DNA of 64,000 nucleotides from Caballeronia zhejiangensis. GTDB lineage: Bacteria; Pseudomonadota; Gammaproteobacteria; Burkholderiales; Burkholderiaceae. Each line of letters begins with the position of its first letter. Within the stretch, counting starts at the first letter, position 1. Made by a program: the position numbers and the translations under genes. The stretch is taken from the NCBI RefSeq assembly GCF_000698575.1, contig NZ_JFHD01000012.1:62001-126000 (forward strand). The letters run 5' to 3'. A model generated the notes under the pieces. It saw only the letters and a list, made by a program, of their open reading frames with translations. It made no database searches and had not been told where the DNA came from. This document shows positions 43,013 through 51,790 of this stretch, piece after piece.

Positions 43013-43444
43013 ATGAGCTATATCAGTTCAAACTACAAGAACTCACCCTCGGCGCGGCTGAACACTTGGGTATGCGCCCCAGGATCCGCACACGGTCCTT
43101 ACGACGATGCGCCACCCGATGGTCGCACTGGCCACCCGGACTATTGCGGCGGATGCGTCTCCTATGTCAAGCAAGTATGTCCGTCGCTGCCGGCCACGAT
43201 TGCATGGAAAAAAGGAGCTGCTGTTAAAAACAACCCGCACATCGTTGAGGGGACCGTCATCGCCACATTCGACAATCACCGACACTTCCACGGGCACGCT
43301 GCAATCTATGTCAGTCAGAGTCCCGTCGGCGTAACGGTATATGACCAATACGCGCATCCGCCCAAGCCCATTGGACCGCGCATCTTGCGCTGGGGCCAAG
43401 GCTCCGACGTCAACAACGGAGACAAATTCTATGTCGTCGAGTAA
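43013..43444 (+). CDS. BPSL0067-like protein, candidate NlpC/P60-type peptidoglycan amidase effector
   Basis: 143 residues. CGGCVSYVKQ (Cys45/Cys48) and FHGHAAIYVSQ (His95) followed by VTVYDQY (Asp111) have the order and spacing of a small papain-like (NlpC/P60, CHAP) hydrolase: Cys at a helix start, then His-x-x-x-Y, then an Asp/Gln. Similar small proteins without a signal peptide are found as bacterial antagonism effectors. I recall the family name BPSL0067 from Burkholderia pseudomallei but cannot check it. A TTG start at 42947 would add 22 mostly hydrophobic residues. It overlaps an exported partner by 14 bases. Lower G+C suggests transfer. Confidence 0.72.
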   Translation: MSYISSNYKNSPSARLNTWVCAPGSAHGPYDDAPPDGRTGHPDYCGGCVSYVKQVCPSLPATIAWKKGAAVKNNPHIVEGTVIATFDNHRHFHGHAAIYVSQSPVGVTVYDQYAHPPKPIGPRILRWGQGSDVNNGDKFYVVE

Positions 43445-43781
43445 GACGCTCGCCTGTCTGACGACATTGCTCCTCGCCGCAAGCGTCAGCGGACTCGCGA
43501 AGGCGGAAGCGATCGCGTGTCCTGCGTTGCCGGGCACGCATCTCCAATACGTCGCGGCCTTCGACGGAAAGCCGGAAGAACACGTCCGGCTCATTGCGGA
43601 TCATGGCGATGCCAAGCGGGGCTATTGGAAACTCGGCTACGTCTACGATCACGGCCGCTCGGTGACCGTTCAGTGCGTCTACGCCAACAAGGAAACGCGG
43701 GACTTCACCCTTGAGAAGCGAGTCGATGAGTGCCGATATCGGATCGACGAGCCAGGATCCGCCGAACTCGATTGCACGTAA
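43431..43781 (+). CDS. Small exported protein, STY0300-like, candidate immunity protein
   Basis: 116 residues. A clean signal peptide (MSSSKTLACLTTLLLAASVS, cleaved near GLAKAEA) is followed by a cysteine-bearing mature domain (AIACPALPG, VQCVYAN, DECRYR, ELDCT) that should fold in the periplasm with two disulfides. The ATG lies inside the last codons of the effector candidate, preceded by GGAG. A periplasmic partner of an amidase effector usually protects the cell wall from it. I place it in the STY0300 group from memory, so the family call is weaker than the export call. Confidence 0.72.
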   Translation: MSSSKTLACLTTLLLAASVSGLAKAEAIACPALPGTHLQYVAAFDGKPEEHVRLIADHGDAKRGYWKLGYVYDHGRSVTVQCVYANKETRDFTLEKRVDECRYRIDEPGSAELDCT

Positions 43782-43803
43782 CGCGAAGGCGAAGGCCGCG
43801 CAC

Positions 43804-44685
43804 TCAATCCCGCGCCGCCTTCGCTCCCTCCCCGCGCAGCCATTCCGCGAACGCCTGCACGGAATCCGACCCGGCGAACGAAGGCGCGATATCCAGCCAA
43901 TATCCGTAAGGCCCTGTCGACTCCACCGGCGACAGCAGAACGAGCGACCCGTCATGCAGTTCATCCGCGATCATGTTGCGATCGACGACCGCCAGCCCCG
44001 ATCCCGCGCGCGCCGCGTGAATCGCCTGATCGAGTGTCGAGAACTCGATGCCGTTCTCGCCGAACGCGCGCGGCAAACCGGCGGCATCGAGCCAGTTGGG
44101 CCAGAGCGTGAGCCGCGCATCGTTGTGCAGCACATGCAGCGCGGGCAGCCGCTTCAGCAGCGCTTCGACCGGCTGCCCCGCCAACTTCATCGCGCCGACG
44201 AGCACATGCCGCTCGATGAACAGCAGCTCCGACCGATGATCCGCCCGCGCCTCGTATCCGAAGCGAATGCTGCACTGACGGTCTTCGACGGCATCGGTGC
44301 GAACGGAGAGATCGATGTCGGGCACGGCGTCCATTAGCGAACCCAGTCGCGGCGAGAGCCAGCGCGTCGCGAAAGTCGGCGGCGCGATCACGGTCAGACG
44401 CTTGCGCTCGCTGCGTTGCACGTTGGAAAGCGAACGCGTGACGCGCTCGATCGAATCGAACGCCTCCGACAGGCAAGCAAGCAATTCCGCGCCCTGTTTC
44501 GTAAGCCGGATGCCCTTGTGATCGCGATCGAAAAGCTTCGTGCCGAGCGCATCTTCGAGCAGGCGAATTTGACGGCTGACCGCGCCCGGCGTCACGCACA
44601 ACGCCGCCGCCGACTTGTTGAAGCTCATGTGGCGCGCGCTTTCCTCGAAAAAGCGCAACGCGGTCAGAGATGGCAAGCGCCGCAC
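43804..44685 (-). CDS. LysR-family transcriptional regulator, GcvA-like
   Basis: 293 residues. The helix-turn-helix is LRFFEESARHMSFNKSAAALCVTPGAVSRQIRLLEDALGTKLFDR. The C-terminal periplasmic-binding-like domain begins near APPTFATRWLSPRLGSL, the pattern typical of GcvA-like regulators. It is the last of two leftward LysR genes. The adjacent GMC/dehydratase operon is the likely target. Start at 44685. Confidence 0.93.
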   Translation of the reverse strand: MRRLPSLTALRFFEESARHMSFNKSAAALCVTPGAVSRQIRLLEDALGTKLFDRDHKGIRLTKQGAELLACLSEAFDSIERVTRSLSNVQRSERKRLTVIAPPTFATRWLSPRLGSLMDAVPDIDLSVRTDAVEDRQCSIRFGYEARADHRSELLFIERHVLVGAMKLAGQPVEALLKRLPALHVLHNDARLTLWPNWLDAAGLPRAFGENGIEFSTLDQAIHAARAGSGLAVVDRNMIADELHDGSLVLLSPVESTGPYGYWLDIAPSFAGSDSVQAFAEWLRGEGAKAARD

Positions 44686-44696
44686 GGTCGGCTCCC

Positions 44697-45629
44697 TCAG
44701 ACGAACGCGCTACGCTTGCCGCCGAGCGCCTGCGTCTGTTTCCCAATCTCGCCGCGCAGCCATTCACGAAACAGCGCGACTTGCGGCGCGTCGTCCTGGC
44801 CGGTGCGCGTCACAAGCCAGTAAGACTGATGCCCGTCCACTTCGACATCGACGATCGGCACGAGCGTCCCCTGCCGCAACTCGTGCCCGATCATGTGGCG
44901 ATCGGCGATGGTGACGCCGAGGCCGTCGGTGGCCGCGCGAATCGCGTTGTCGAGCAGATCGAACTCGTAGCCGCCGCGTGTATCGACATTGTCGATGTTC
45001 GCCGCCTTGAGCCAGTGCTGCCACGTCAGATAGCGCTGATCGCTCGCCGCCAGCACATGCAGCAGCGTGAACGCGTTCAGATCGATGCCGGTCGTATCGC
45101 ACTCGGCGAGCAGCGCGGGCGAGCACACGGCGATATGCCGCTCGTTCATCAGCAACTCATTGTCGAGGCCGTCCCATTCGCCATTGCCGAAGCGGATGGC
45201 GCAGTCGAGTGCGCCCGATTCGACGAGATCGTCCTTCAGGCGCGTAGTCAGCGTGATTTCGAGTTCCGGCGCGGCGGCGCGCAGCGATTGCAGCCGCGGC
45301 ATCAGCCAGCGGCGCGCGAAGGTAGGCGGCGCATTGACGCGCAAGCGCGTCAGATGAGTCTTTTCCTGAATGCTGCGCACCGTGAGTTCGATGCGATCGA
45401 ACGACATTCTGAGCGCCTGCAGCAAGAGCCGCCCCGTCGCCGACAACTCCAGATAATGATGGCGGCGCAACAGCAGCGGTTCGCCGAGCTGCGTTTCGAG
45501 CTGACGCACCTGCCGGCTCACCGCGCTTTGCGTCACATGCAGCATTTCCGCCGCGCGCGTGAAGCTGCCGGTGTGCCCGGCGACTTCGAAAGCCCTGAGC
45601 GCATTCAGGGCAGGCATTTTTCGCTTCAA
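44697..45629 (-). CDS. LysR-family transcriptional regulator, GcvA-like
   Basis: 310 residues with TTG start. HTH: LNALRAFEVAGHTGSFTRAAEMLHVTQSAVSRQVRQLETQLGEPLL. The sensor domain begins APPTFARRWLMPRLQSL. TTG at 45629 is preferred to ATG at 45617 because GGAG lies 6 bases before it and because relatives begin MKRKMPxLNALRAFE. It is 11 bases from the next LysR gene and shares the leftward direction with the GMC operon, 146 bases downstream of the latter. Two closely related regulators in tandem suggest a duplication. Confidence 0.92.
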   Translation of the reverse strand: MKRKMPALNALRAFEVAGHTGSFTRAAEMLHVTQSAVSRQVRQLETQLGEPLLLRRHHYLELSATGRLLLQALRMSFDRIELTVRSIQEKTHLTRLRVNAPPTFARRWLMPRLQSLRAAAPELEITLTTRLKDDLVESGALDCAIRFGNGEWDGLDNELLMNERHIAVCSPALLAECDTTGIDLNAFTLLHVLAASDQRYLTWQHWLKAANIDNVDTRGGYEFDLLDNAIRAATDGLGVTIADRHMIGHELRQGTLVPIVDVEVDGHQSYWLVTRTGQDDAPQVALFREWLRGEIGKQTQALGGKRSAFV

Positions 45630-45775
45630 TTCCGTCTCCTCTTCCTGGCGTTCGACGGGCGCATTGAACACGTATCCGCGCCGGAACGTATCGCTCTTGG
45701 GCGACATTTTACGAATCGAGGCAAATTATGCCGCTTCGGGGCGCGAAGACGTTTCATGTCTCGCGCCCGCGTGCA

Positions 45776-47434
45776 TCACGCGATCGCGGCAGGCTCCGCA
45801 GGCGCCGACACCTGTTCGATGACCGTGCGGGCATCGTCGAGAATCATGTCCGCGCCTTTCTCCGCGACCATCATCACCGGCGCGTTGAGATTGCCCGACG
45901 TGATGTTCGGAAAGATCGACGCATCGACGATGCGCAGGCCTTGCATGCCATGCACGCGCAGGCGCTCGTCGACGACCGAGGTGCGCGCGTCCGGTCCCAT
46001 CGCGCAGGAACCGCACAGGTGATAGATCGAGCCCGACTGCTCGCGGAAATACTCGAGCATGTCGGCATCGCTTTCGACTTGCGGTCCCGGCGAAATCTCT
46101 TCCGCCGTAATCGCCTGCAGCGCGGCCGAACTCATGATCTTGCGCACGAGCTTGCTGCCCTGCACCGCTTCGCGGATGTCCTTCGGCGTCGTCAGCGCGT
46201 TGATGCTGATCTTCGCGGCATCTTCCACGCGGTTCGAAGCGATTTCGATCGATCCGCGGCTCGTCGGACGGCACGGATTGAAGCACAGCAGGAAGCCCGA
46301 ATACGGCTCGGGTTCGAGCTGCGCCTTGCTGCTCTTCGGAATCCGATAGGAAAGCGGATTGAAATAGAGCTGCAGGTTCGGCTCTTTCTCGTCGTCATCG
46401 CCTTTGAAGAAGCCGCCCGACTGGTTCACGCTCATCGAGAGCGGGCCCTTGCGCGATGTCAGATACCGCATCGCCGCCTTGACCTTGCCGAAGAGCGAGG
46501 AGAGTTCGTCGTTCAGCGTCGGCACCGTCGCGCGATAGTAGAAGCTCACGCACAAGTGATCCTGCAGATTCTTGCCGACCGCCGGCAACTCGTGCACGAC
46601 CGGAATGCCGTGGTTCGCGAGCAGCGCCGCGTCGCCGAGACCGGAAAGCTGCATGAGCTTCGGCGTATCGACCGCGCCCGCCGACAGAATCACCTCGCGC
46701 TTCGCACGGAACTGCAGCGATTCGCCGTTGCGCGTGGCGATGACGCCGGTCGCGCGCTTGCCGTCGAACGTCACGCGACTCACGCTGACATTGCGCTCCA
46801 CGCGCAGATTCTTGCGCCCGAGCACCGGATGCAGATACTCGAAGCTGCTCGACGAACGCTCGCCATTGCGCGCGTTGATGTCATACACGGTCGCGCCTTC
46901 GTAATCGGGGCCGTTGATGTCGCCGGTCACGGGAAAGCCCGCTTGCCGCGCGCCTTCGAGGAACGTGCCGCAGATCGCGTGCGCGCCCTCTTTCATCGAC
47001 GAAATGCTGATCTTGCCGTTCGCGCCGTGATACGGCGTGTCGCCGGCCCAGTGCGATTCGAGGCGGCGGAAATACGGCAGCACGTCCCGATAGCCCCAGC
47101 CCGCGTTGCCGGCGCGCGCCCAGTCGTCGAAATCGTGCGGCTGGCCGCGCACGTAGATCATCGCGTTGATCGAGCCGGAGCCGCCCTGCACCTTGCCGCG
47201 CGGGCAATACAGCGAGCGGTCCTTCAGTTGCGCTTCCGGCTCGCTGTAGTACATCCAGTTGTATTGCGGGTTGTAGTAGGTCTTCGTGAAGCCGACCGGC
47301 ACCTTGAACCAGAACGAATCGTCCTTGCCGCCCGCTTCGAGCAGCAGCACCGAATGCTCGCCGGACTCGGTGAGACGATTGGCGAGCACGCAGCCCGCCG
47401 ATCCCGCACCCACGATGATGTAATCGAATTCCAT
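45776..47434 (-). CDS. GMC-family FAD-dependent alcohol/choline dehydrogenase
   Basis: 552 residues. FAD-binding DYIIVGAGSAGCVLANRLTE, GMC signature CPRGKVQGGSGSINAMIYVRGQ, second signature GAVDTPKLMQLSGLG, and catalytic-side HLCGSCAMG with the C-terminal NITSGNLNAPVMMVAE. It oxidises a primary or secondary alcohol, with electrons going to quinones or oxygen. It resembles BetA choline dehydrogenase, but no betaine genes are adjacent. As the last gene of an operon with an enolase-superfamily dehydratase and an aldehyde dehydrogenase, a polyol or sugar-derived alcohol is possible. Confidence 0.92.
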   Translation of the reverse strand: MEFDYIIVGAGSAGCVLANRLTESGEHSVLLLEAGGKDDSFWFKVPVGFTKTYYNPQYNWMYYSEPEAQLKDRSLYCPRGKVQGGSGSINAMIYVRGQPHDFDDWARAGNAGWGYRDVLPYFRRLESHWAGDTPYHGANGKISISSMKEGAHAICGTFLEGARQAGFPVTGDINGPDYEGATVYDINARNGERSSSSFEYLHPVLGRKNLRVERNVSVSRVTFDGKRATGVIATRNGESLQFRAKREVILSAGAVDTPKLMQLSGLGDAALLANHGIPVVHELPAVGKNLQDHLCVSFYYRATVPTLNDELSSLFGKVKAAMRYLTSRKGPLSMSVNQSGGFFKGDDDEKEPNLQLYFNPLSYRIPKSSKAQLEPEPYSGFLLCFNPCRPTSRGSIEIASNRVEDAAKISINALTTPKDIREAVQGSKLVRKIMSSAALQAITAEEISPGPQVESDADMLEYFREQSGSIYHLCGSCAMGPDARTSVVDERLRVHGMQGLRIVDASIFPNITSGNLNAPVMMVAEKGADMILDDARTVIEQVSAPAEPAAIA

Positions 47435-47451
47435 GTTTTCTGCTTTTCCGT

Positions 47452-48669
47452 TCAGCCCTTGGCGGGCGCGAGATCTTTCACGTCGGCGGGCTTCGCGGCC
47501 ATCTGCAGATGCAGACGCTCGCCCGTGTACGGCGTATGCGCGCGCACGACGTCCATGTTCAGTTCGACGCCCAGGCCCGGCTCCGTCGACGGAATGATGT
47601 AGCCGTCTTCCCAGCGAATCTTCGTCTTGAGCACTTCCGCGTGGAATCCGCCCCACGTCTCGATGCTTTCCTGAATCAGGAAGTTCGGCGAGCACGCGGC
47701 GATCTGAATGCTCGCCGCCGCGCCGACCGGACCGTTGTAAAGATGCGGCGCGATCTGCGCGTAGTACACCTCGGCGAGACTCGCGATCTTCTTCGCTTCG
47801 AGCAGACCGCCGACGCGTCCCACGTTGAATTGCAGGATCGACGCGGCTTTCGCTTCGAGCAGCTTGAAGAACTCGTACTTCGTCGTGAGGCGCTCGCCGG
47901 CCGCGATCGGAATGCTGGTTTTCGCGGCGACTTGCGCCATCGCGTCTTCCTGTCCCGGCGGCACCGGTTCCTCGAACCACAGCGGATCGAACTTCTCGAG
48001 GCGCTGCGCAAGACGGATCGCCGACGACGGCACCATCTGACCATGCGTGCCGAACAGCAGATCGGCCTTGCTGCCGACCGCCTCGCGCACCTTGCGGCAG
48101 AACGTCTCGCAGCGGTCCATCACTTCGAGCGAAATCTGATGCCCCGAATACGCGGTGTACGGGCCGGCCGGATCGAACTTGACGGCCGTGAAGCCGAGCG
48201 CGACGTTGTGCGCGGCGCATTCGGCGGCGAGATCGGGATCGTCGTAGTCGTATTCGCCGCGCGCGTTCTTCGGATAAAGATACGTGTACGAACGCAGACG
48301 TTCATGCACGCGTCCGCCGAGCAGTTCGTAGACGGGCTTGCCCGCCGCCTTGCCGATGATGTCCCAGCACGCCATTTCGAGGCCGCTGACGACGCCCATC
48401 ATCGTGAGATCGGGGCGCTGCGTGAAGCCGCTCGAATACGCCTCGCGATAGAAGCGCTCGACATGATGCGGATCGTGACCGAGCAGATAGCGCTCGAACA
48501 CGTCTTCGATGATCGGCGCCATCGCTTTCGGATGGAACGTCGCCGAATAAATCTCGCCGACGCCCTCGATGCCGCAGTCCGTGCGCAGCTTCACGAAAAT
48601 CCAGTACATGCCGCCGATATGCGGCGGCGGCACGGCGACGATATGTGTTTCCAGTGCGGCGATCTTCAC
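47452..48669 (-). CDS. Mandelate racemase/muconate lactonizing (enolase) superfamily protein, sugar-acid dehydratase-like
   Basis: 405 residues. The capping domain is followed by the barrel motifs KFDP (second-strand Lys), LLFGTHGQ, WFEEPVPPGQED and IAAGERL, and PHLYNGPVGAAASIQIAA. The second and third metal ligands (Glu in FEEP, Glu in GER) and a barrel-end His are clear. In the first ligand motif, galactonate-type dehydratases have DFHGR, while here it is GTHGQ with Gly instead of Asp. A subgroup of sugar-acid dehydratases may share this. The GTG start overlaps the MFS stop by 4 bases. Confidence 0.88.
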   Translation of the reverse strand: MKIAALETHIVAVPPPHIGGMYWIFVKLRTDCGIEGVGEIYSATFHPKAMAPIIEDVFERYLLGHDPHHVERFYREAYSSGFTQRPDLTMMGVVSGLEMACWDIIGKAAGKPVYELLGGRVHERLRSYTYLYPKNARGEYDYDDPDLAAECAAHNVALGFTAVKFDPAGPYTAYSGHQISLEVMDRCETFCRKVREAVGSKADLLFGTHGQMVPSSAIRLAQRLEKFDPLWFEEPVPPGQEDAMAQVAAKTSIPIAAGERLTTKYEFFKLLEAKAASILQFNVGRVGGLLEAKKIASLAEVYYAQIAPHLYNGPVGAAASIQIAACSPNFLIQESIETWGGFHAEVLKTKIRWEDGYIIPSTEPGLGVELNMDVVRAHTPYTGERLHLQMAAKPADVKDLAPAKG

Positions 48670-49970
48670 TGTTGCGCTCCCAGCTTCCTGAGTCGAAGTT
48701 TGAACATGATGGCCGCCACGCCGCCGAGCGCGGACATGAAGGCGATATAACCGAAGTACAGCTGATATCCGTACACGCCCGGATAGTTCTGCGTCAGATA
48801 GCCGTTGATGAGCGGCAGCACCGCATCGGGCGAATAGCCGACGACGGACACGAGGCCGATCGCGAGGCCCATCGTTTCGGCGGGCACCTTGCATTGATCG
48901 AGCAGCGACCAGTAAAGCCCGCGAATCGCGTACGTCATCACGCCGATGAACAGCACGAGCACCGCGACGAGCACATGGCTCGAAATGCCGGGCGCGGCCA
49001 TCAGCACGATGAGCGCGGCGGATGCGGAGAAGAGCGCGACGATGAGCACGGTCGTCTTCGAGAAGCGATCGCCGAGAAAGCCGCCGCCGATGCCGCCGAT
49101 CGGGCGCATCCAGAGTTTCAGCGTCGTGATGAAGCCGGCCAGAACCACCGACAGCCCGATCTCCTTCTCATGCAGATAAGCGGAGAAACTGTAAGTCGAC
49201 CAGAAGACCTGATAGCCGCAGAAGACGATCGCGGAAAGCAGCGCGAGTTGCGGATTCTTCATCAGCGAGATGAGATCGCGCAGCACATTGCGCTTTTCGC
49301 GCTTCGCCGCAGCCGCCGCCTGCGCGCCTTGCGGATCGCGCACGAGGCCGAGCACGACGCCGAGCCCGATGCACAGGAACGCGTACATGTAGACGACGAG
49401 CCGGAAGCCCGCGACCGTCGAATCGCCGCGCGTCTGCGTGACCCAGGCGAACAGCCCGATCGCGATGGTCGCGAGCAGCGCTTCGATCAGGCCGCGCCCG
49501 CCGTCGAGAAAGCCGAAGAAGCGGCCTTGCTCGTCGGCGGCGGCGATCGTCTGCACGCGCTTGATGATCGCCGCCCAGAACGTGAGGCCGGTCGTCAGGC
49601 CCCATCCGCCGAAGATCACGATCAGCGAGGCGAACGACGGCGCGGTGGAATACCACAGCCCGAGCGCGCCCGTTGCGATCAGCGAGAAGCTGATGAGCAG
49701 GCGCGGCGCGACGCGATCCGCGAGCCAGCCGCTCGGCAAATAGCACACGAGGAAGATCGTGCCGAGCGCGGAGTAGAGATAGCCGAGTTGCGCTTCGGTG
49801 ATATGGAAGACTTCGAGCATCGTCGGCTGATACACCTGTCGCAGATACAGAATCGGATAGATGGCGCCGGCGGCGATGACGAGCAGCGCGAGCTGGATAT
49901 AGCGGTCGGCGCGCGTGCCTTCGCGCGGCGTCGCCACGCTTTGGCCGGATTGAGCGGGATTCGATGACAC
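48666..49970 (-). CDS. MFS transporter, YihN/glycerol-phosphate-type
   Basis: 434 residues with about 12 membrane segments. MFS loop motif CYLPSGWLADRVAPRLLISFSL and a second half-motif GGIGGGFLGDRFSKTTVL. The start RYIQLALLVIAAGAIYPILYLRQVYQPTMLEVFHIT resembles the OPA/YihN-type carriers of organic acids and sugar acids. GAGGAG precedes the ATG. It probably imports the substrate of the adjacent dehydratase. Confidence 0.9.
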   Translation of the reverse strand: MSSNPAQSGQSVATPREGTRADRYIQLALLVIAAGAIYPILYLRQVYQPTMLEVFHITEAQLGYLYSALGTIFLVCYLPSGWLADRVAPRLLISFSLIATGALGLWYSTAPSFASLIVIFGGWGLTTGLTFWAAIIKRVQTIAAADEQGRFFGFLDGGRGLIEALLATIAIGLFAWVTQTRGDSTVAGFRLVVYMYAFLCIGLGVVLGLVRDPQGAQAAAAAKREKRNVLRDLISLMKNPQLALLSAIVFCGYQVFWSTYSFSAYLHEKEIGLSVVLAGFITTLKLWMRPIGGIGGGFLGDRFSKTTVLIVALFSASAALIVLMAAPGISSHVLVAVLVLFIGVMTYAIRGLYWSLLDQCKVPAETMGLAIGLVSVVGYSPDAVLPLINGYLTQNYPGVYGYQLYFGYIAFMSALGGVAAIMFKLRLRKLGAQQ

Positions 49971-50049
49971 AGGCGTGCTCCTCGAAGGGCAGCGGCGCGC
50001 GGCGTGCGGACGCCGCGCGGCTGGGCCTTCACTATGTTTTTGTGGAGGG

Positions 50050-50080
50050 TGAGAAAAGGAATGCGGCCGGAAACGGCCGC
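50050..50080 (-). terminator. Hairpin terminator of the leftward aldehyde dehydrogenase gene
   Basis: GCGGCCG and CGGCCGC pair with a four-base loop; on the minus strand the stem is followed by ATTCCTTTTCTC. A second hairpin, GCGCGGCGT with ACGCCGCGC, lies at 49997-50018. The 115-bp gap holds nothing else, so the aldehyde dehydrogenase may be partly uncoupled from the operon. Confidence 0.6.
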
Positions 50081-50085
50081 GAGAA

Positions 50086-51510
50086 TCAGTACTTCATGAC
50101 GACGAGACGCGTCTGCGTGAACTCGAGCATGCCGTGCTTGCCGTCGTCGCCGCCGATGCCGGAGCGCTTCCAGCCGGCGTGAAAACCTTGATACGGATCG
50201 GCGGGCGTGCGGTTGATGTACAACTCGCCCGCTTCGATCGAATTCGCGACCTTCATCGCCGTGCGGTAGTTCTCGGTGTAGAGCACCGACGAAAGGCCGA
50301 ACTGATGATCGTTCGCCATCGCGATCGCTTCGTCGATCGTCGCGTACTTCAGCACCGCGAGCACCGGGCCGAACGTCTCTTCCTGCACGATTTCCATGTC
50401 CTGACGGCAGTTCGACAGCAGCGTCGGCGGATAGAAAAAGCCCTTGCGATCCGGCACTTCGCCGCCGGTTTCCAGCGTGGCGCCCGCTTCGATCGCGCGG
50501 CGGACCATCGCGTGAATGCCGTCGCGCGATGCCTTGTTCACGAGCGGACCCATGTGGCTCGCGTCCTCGTAGCGATCGCCGATCGCCTTCGCCTTCATCT
50601 GCTCGCGCAGCAGGCCGACGAATTCGTCGTGGATGCGCTCGTGCACATAGACGCGTTCGATCGCCGTGCAAAGCTGACCGCTGTGCGTGAGCTTCGATGC
50701 GACGAGTTCGCGCGCGGCCTTCTGCAGATCGGCGTCCGGCTCGACGATCGCGGGCGTCTTGCCGCCCAGTTCCAGCGAAGGTTTAGCGATGTTCGCCTTG
50801 CAATATTCGAGCACCTTGCGGCCCGCGTTGACGCTGCCCGTCAAGGTAATCATGCCGACCTTCGGATGCGTGCAGACGACCCCGGCGGTCGCGTGATCCA
50901 TCGCGAGCACATTGATGACGCCGGCGGGCAAGGCCGCACGCTCGACGGCGCGCGCCAGTTCGAACGCCGACAGCGGCGTGTTGTTGCTCGGACGCACGAC
51001 GACCGTGTTGCCCGCGATCAGCGCCGGCGCGACCTTGCGCATCAGCGTGTAGATGGGGAAGTTGAACGGGATCAGGCACGCGACAACGCCGATCGGCTCG
51101 CGATGCAGCACGAGATTTTCGTTCGGCGTATCGCTCGGAATGACTTCGCCTTCGATGCGGCGCGCCCATTCCGCGTGATAGCGCGTGATCTGCGCGGCGT
51201 AGACGGCTTCGTTGGTCGCGTCGAGCAGGCTCTTGCCGGACTCGGCCGCGAGCGCCGCGCCGATATCGGCGGAGGCTTCGACGATGGCATCCGCGAGGCG
51301 CTGCATATGCGCGCCGCGCTCCGCGGCAGGCATCGCGCGCCACAGACGTTGCGCGTCGGCGGCCTGATCGACGGCGAGCAGCGCCTGCTCGCGCGACGCA
51401 TTGTGAACGTGGCCCAGCACCTCTTCGGTCGCGGGATTCAGGACGGCGGTGACGTCATCGCTCACGGGCTCGATGAAACGTCCGTTCACAAAATTGCGTT
51501 CTGGCTTCAT
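50086..51510 (-). CDS. NAD-dependent aldehyde dehydrogenase, lactaldehyde dehydrogenase-like
   Basis: 474 residues. LIPFNFPIYTLMRKVAPALIAGNT, LELGGKTPAIVEPDADLQ, and SGQLCTAIERVYVHE with the catalytic Cys are present. SGQ-C-T-A and the ERVYV context are close to AldA-type lactaldehyde/glycolaldehyde dehydrogenases. It is the first gene of the leftward block and would oxidise an aldehyde derived from the same sugar or polyol. It is divergent from a porin gene with a 280-bp promoter gap. Confidence 0.92.
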   Translation of the reverse strand: MKPERNFVNGRFIEPVSDDVTAVLNPATEEVLGHVHNASREQALLAVDQAADAQRLWRAMPAAERGAHMQRLADAIVEASADIGAALAAESGKSLLDATNEAVYAAQITRYHAEWARRIEGEVIPSDTPNENLVLHREPIGVVACLIPFNFPIYTLMRKVAPALIAGNTVVVRPSNNTPLSAFELARAVERAALPAGVINVLAMDHATAGVVCTHPKVGMITLTGSVNAGRKVLEYCKANIAKPSLELGGKTPAIVEPDADLQKAARELVASKLTHSGQLCTAIERVYVHERIHDEFVGLLREQMKAKAIGDRYEDASHMGPLVNKASRDGIHAMVRRAIEAGATLETGGEVPDRKGFFYPPTLLSNCRQDMEIVQEETFGPVLAVLKYATIDEAIAMANDHQFGLSSVLYTENYRTAMKVANSIEAGELYINRTPADPYQGFHAGWKRSGIGGDDGKHGMLEFTQTRLVVMKY

Positions 51511-51790
51511 GTGGCGGTTTCCTTGATCGCTGCGCGCCACGACGCCCGGCCGCCGGGAAATCGGACGACCGCTGCGACAAGGCAACGCATTTGCGGGCCA
51601 TTCTTTCGTGCCTCGCGCTGCAACGACAAGCGAAGAATTCGCTGGAAAAACATTCAAAAAACTCGCGCTCGCTGTTCGACTAAATCCTTTTGCGGCGTCC
51701 CTTTAATCGCGCACAATCCGTCGCTCGCCGTCCTCGCCGAGCCTCATGGCTAGGACTTCTTGACGAATAAGTAAAAGACTTGAGACTTTC

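Noticed and set aside
45776..47434. Naming the GMC oxidoreductase betA
   Set aside because: No betaine aldehyde dehydrogenase, BetI or choline transporter is adjacent; the family has many alcohol substrates.
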